In this document: positions 63,776 to 64,000 of the stretch, piece by piece | Layout of the letters: each line of letters starts with the position of its first letter | Position numbering within the stretch: the first letter of the stretch is position 1 | Assembly (NCBI GenBank): GCA_024710405.1 | Contig: JANJUV010000011.1 | Location: 1 to 64,000, forward strand | Source: Bacteroidales bacterium | GTDB taxonomy: Bacteria > Bacteroidota > Bacteroidia > Bacteroidales > F082 | Direction: 5' to 3' | Length of the DNA: 64,000 nucleotides | Notes under the pieces: model-generated | What the model saw: only the letters and a program-made list of their open reading frames with translations | Told to the model about the DNA's origin: nothing | The model's database searches: none | Translations under genes and position numbers: made by a program

Positions 63776-64000
63776 TTAAAGATGTGTCATCAATTCTGAA
63801 AACAATCTGCTGAGTTTTTTCTCTGCTTTGGCTGCATGATGCAGCACATCTTCAATTTTCAATGGTTTCAGATTGTCGGGATCACACAGGTCAGTTACAA
63901 CCGACACTGCTGCAACAGGCAATTGCATATGATTGGCAACAATCACTTCCGGAACGGTTGACATTCCTACCACATCAGCACCTGCCATCTTAAGAAACCG
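63776..64000 (-). CDS. Purine nucleoside phosphorylase, C-terminal part (partial)
   Basis: The minus-strand frame is open from the window edge to a stop at 63776-63778, covering 74 residues. 'KMAGADVVGMSTVPEVIVAN' is the nearly invariant C-terminal block of family-2 (trimeric) purine nucleoside phosphorylases, including the base-binding Met-Ser-Thr. It is followed by 'VSVVTDLCDP' and an amphipathic helix ending the protein. The enzyme splits inosine or guanosine with phosphate into base and ribose 1-phosphate. The start lies outside the window. It converges with the last sensor kinase, leaving 11 nt between stops. Confidence 0.92.
   Translation of the reverse strand, partial: RFLKMAGADVVGMSTVPEVIVANHMQLPVAAVSVVTDLCDPDNLKPLKIEDVLHHAAKAEKKLSRLFSELMTHL

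Noticed and set aside
1-64000. tRNA, rRNA, insertion sequences, phage genes or attachment sites
   Set aside because: None was recognised: no transposase or integrase motifs, no terminal inverted repeats with target duplications, and no cloverleaf-like stretches in the intergenic regions.

Overview
The window looks like part of a chromosome from a Bacteroidetes bacterium, probably a Bacteroidales- or Lentimicrobium-like lineage; this assignment is inference. The evidence is: secreted proteins with Por-type (T9SS) C-terminal sorting domains; many promoters with a TAnnTTTG -7 box (the rpmH one is complete, TTTG-N19-TACCTTTG) instead of E. coli-type -10 boxes; Bacteroidetes-typical families (DUF4783 next to nadC, DUF4834, YfhO, RseC near rnf); and an rpmH gene with no rnpA beside it. 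No tRNA, rRNA, CRISPR array, insertion sequence or phage gene was seen.

Layout. 1-1.3 kb: the tail of a LolA-like gene, a decayed gene, a 47-residue protein and a small GNAT protein. 1.3-6.4 kb (minus strand): a complete rnfBCDGEA operon for the Na+/H+-translocating ferredoxin:NAD+ oxidoreductase, with its own candidate promoter and a strong terminator. 6.7-11.1 kb (minus): a T9SS-exported protein and an RseC-like protein, then an SDR oxidoreductase and a lipoprotein. 11.3-13.6 kb (plus): DUF4783-nadC-yihY/brkB. 13.6-22.8 kb: cell-surface functions, namely a glycosyltransferase and polysaccharide flippase pair, gpsA, a DNRLRE/PKD T9SS protein, and a DUF4834-YfhO-glycosyltransferase operon. 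22.9-31.5 kb: housekeeping genes (rpmH, a pepD-type dipeptidase, a PLP aminotransferase, an MFS transporter, a His/Tyr-rich secreted protein, rsmG, a LysM-glucosaminidase).

31.8-63.8 kb is the striking part: 11 consecutive plus-strand sensory genes filling 32 kb. They comprise ten histidine kinases (five hybrids with a C-terminal receiver, four without any receiver, one with an N-terminal receiver) and one CheB-CheR-PAS fusion. Together they carry roughly 35-38 PAS domains plus an amino-acid-type periplasmic binding domain, a CHASE-like sensor with a second periplasmic loop, a 7TM sensor and a GAF domain. Many genes are 4-10 nt apart. None has a DNA-binding or other output domain, and the cluster contains no stand-alone response regulator or recognisable HPt protein. 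Two kinase subtypes are interleaved, and PAS modules recur between members, so the block appears to have grown by local duplication and domain shuffling. A chromosome-scale phosphorelay or methylation hub with its output elsewhere is an inference. The window closes with the 3' end of a convergent purine nucleoside phosphorylase gene.
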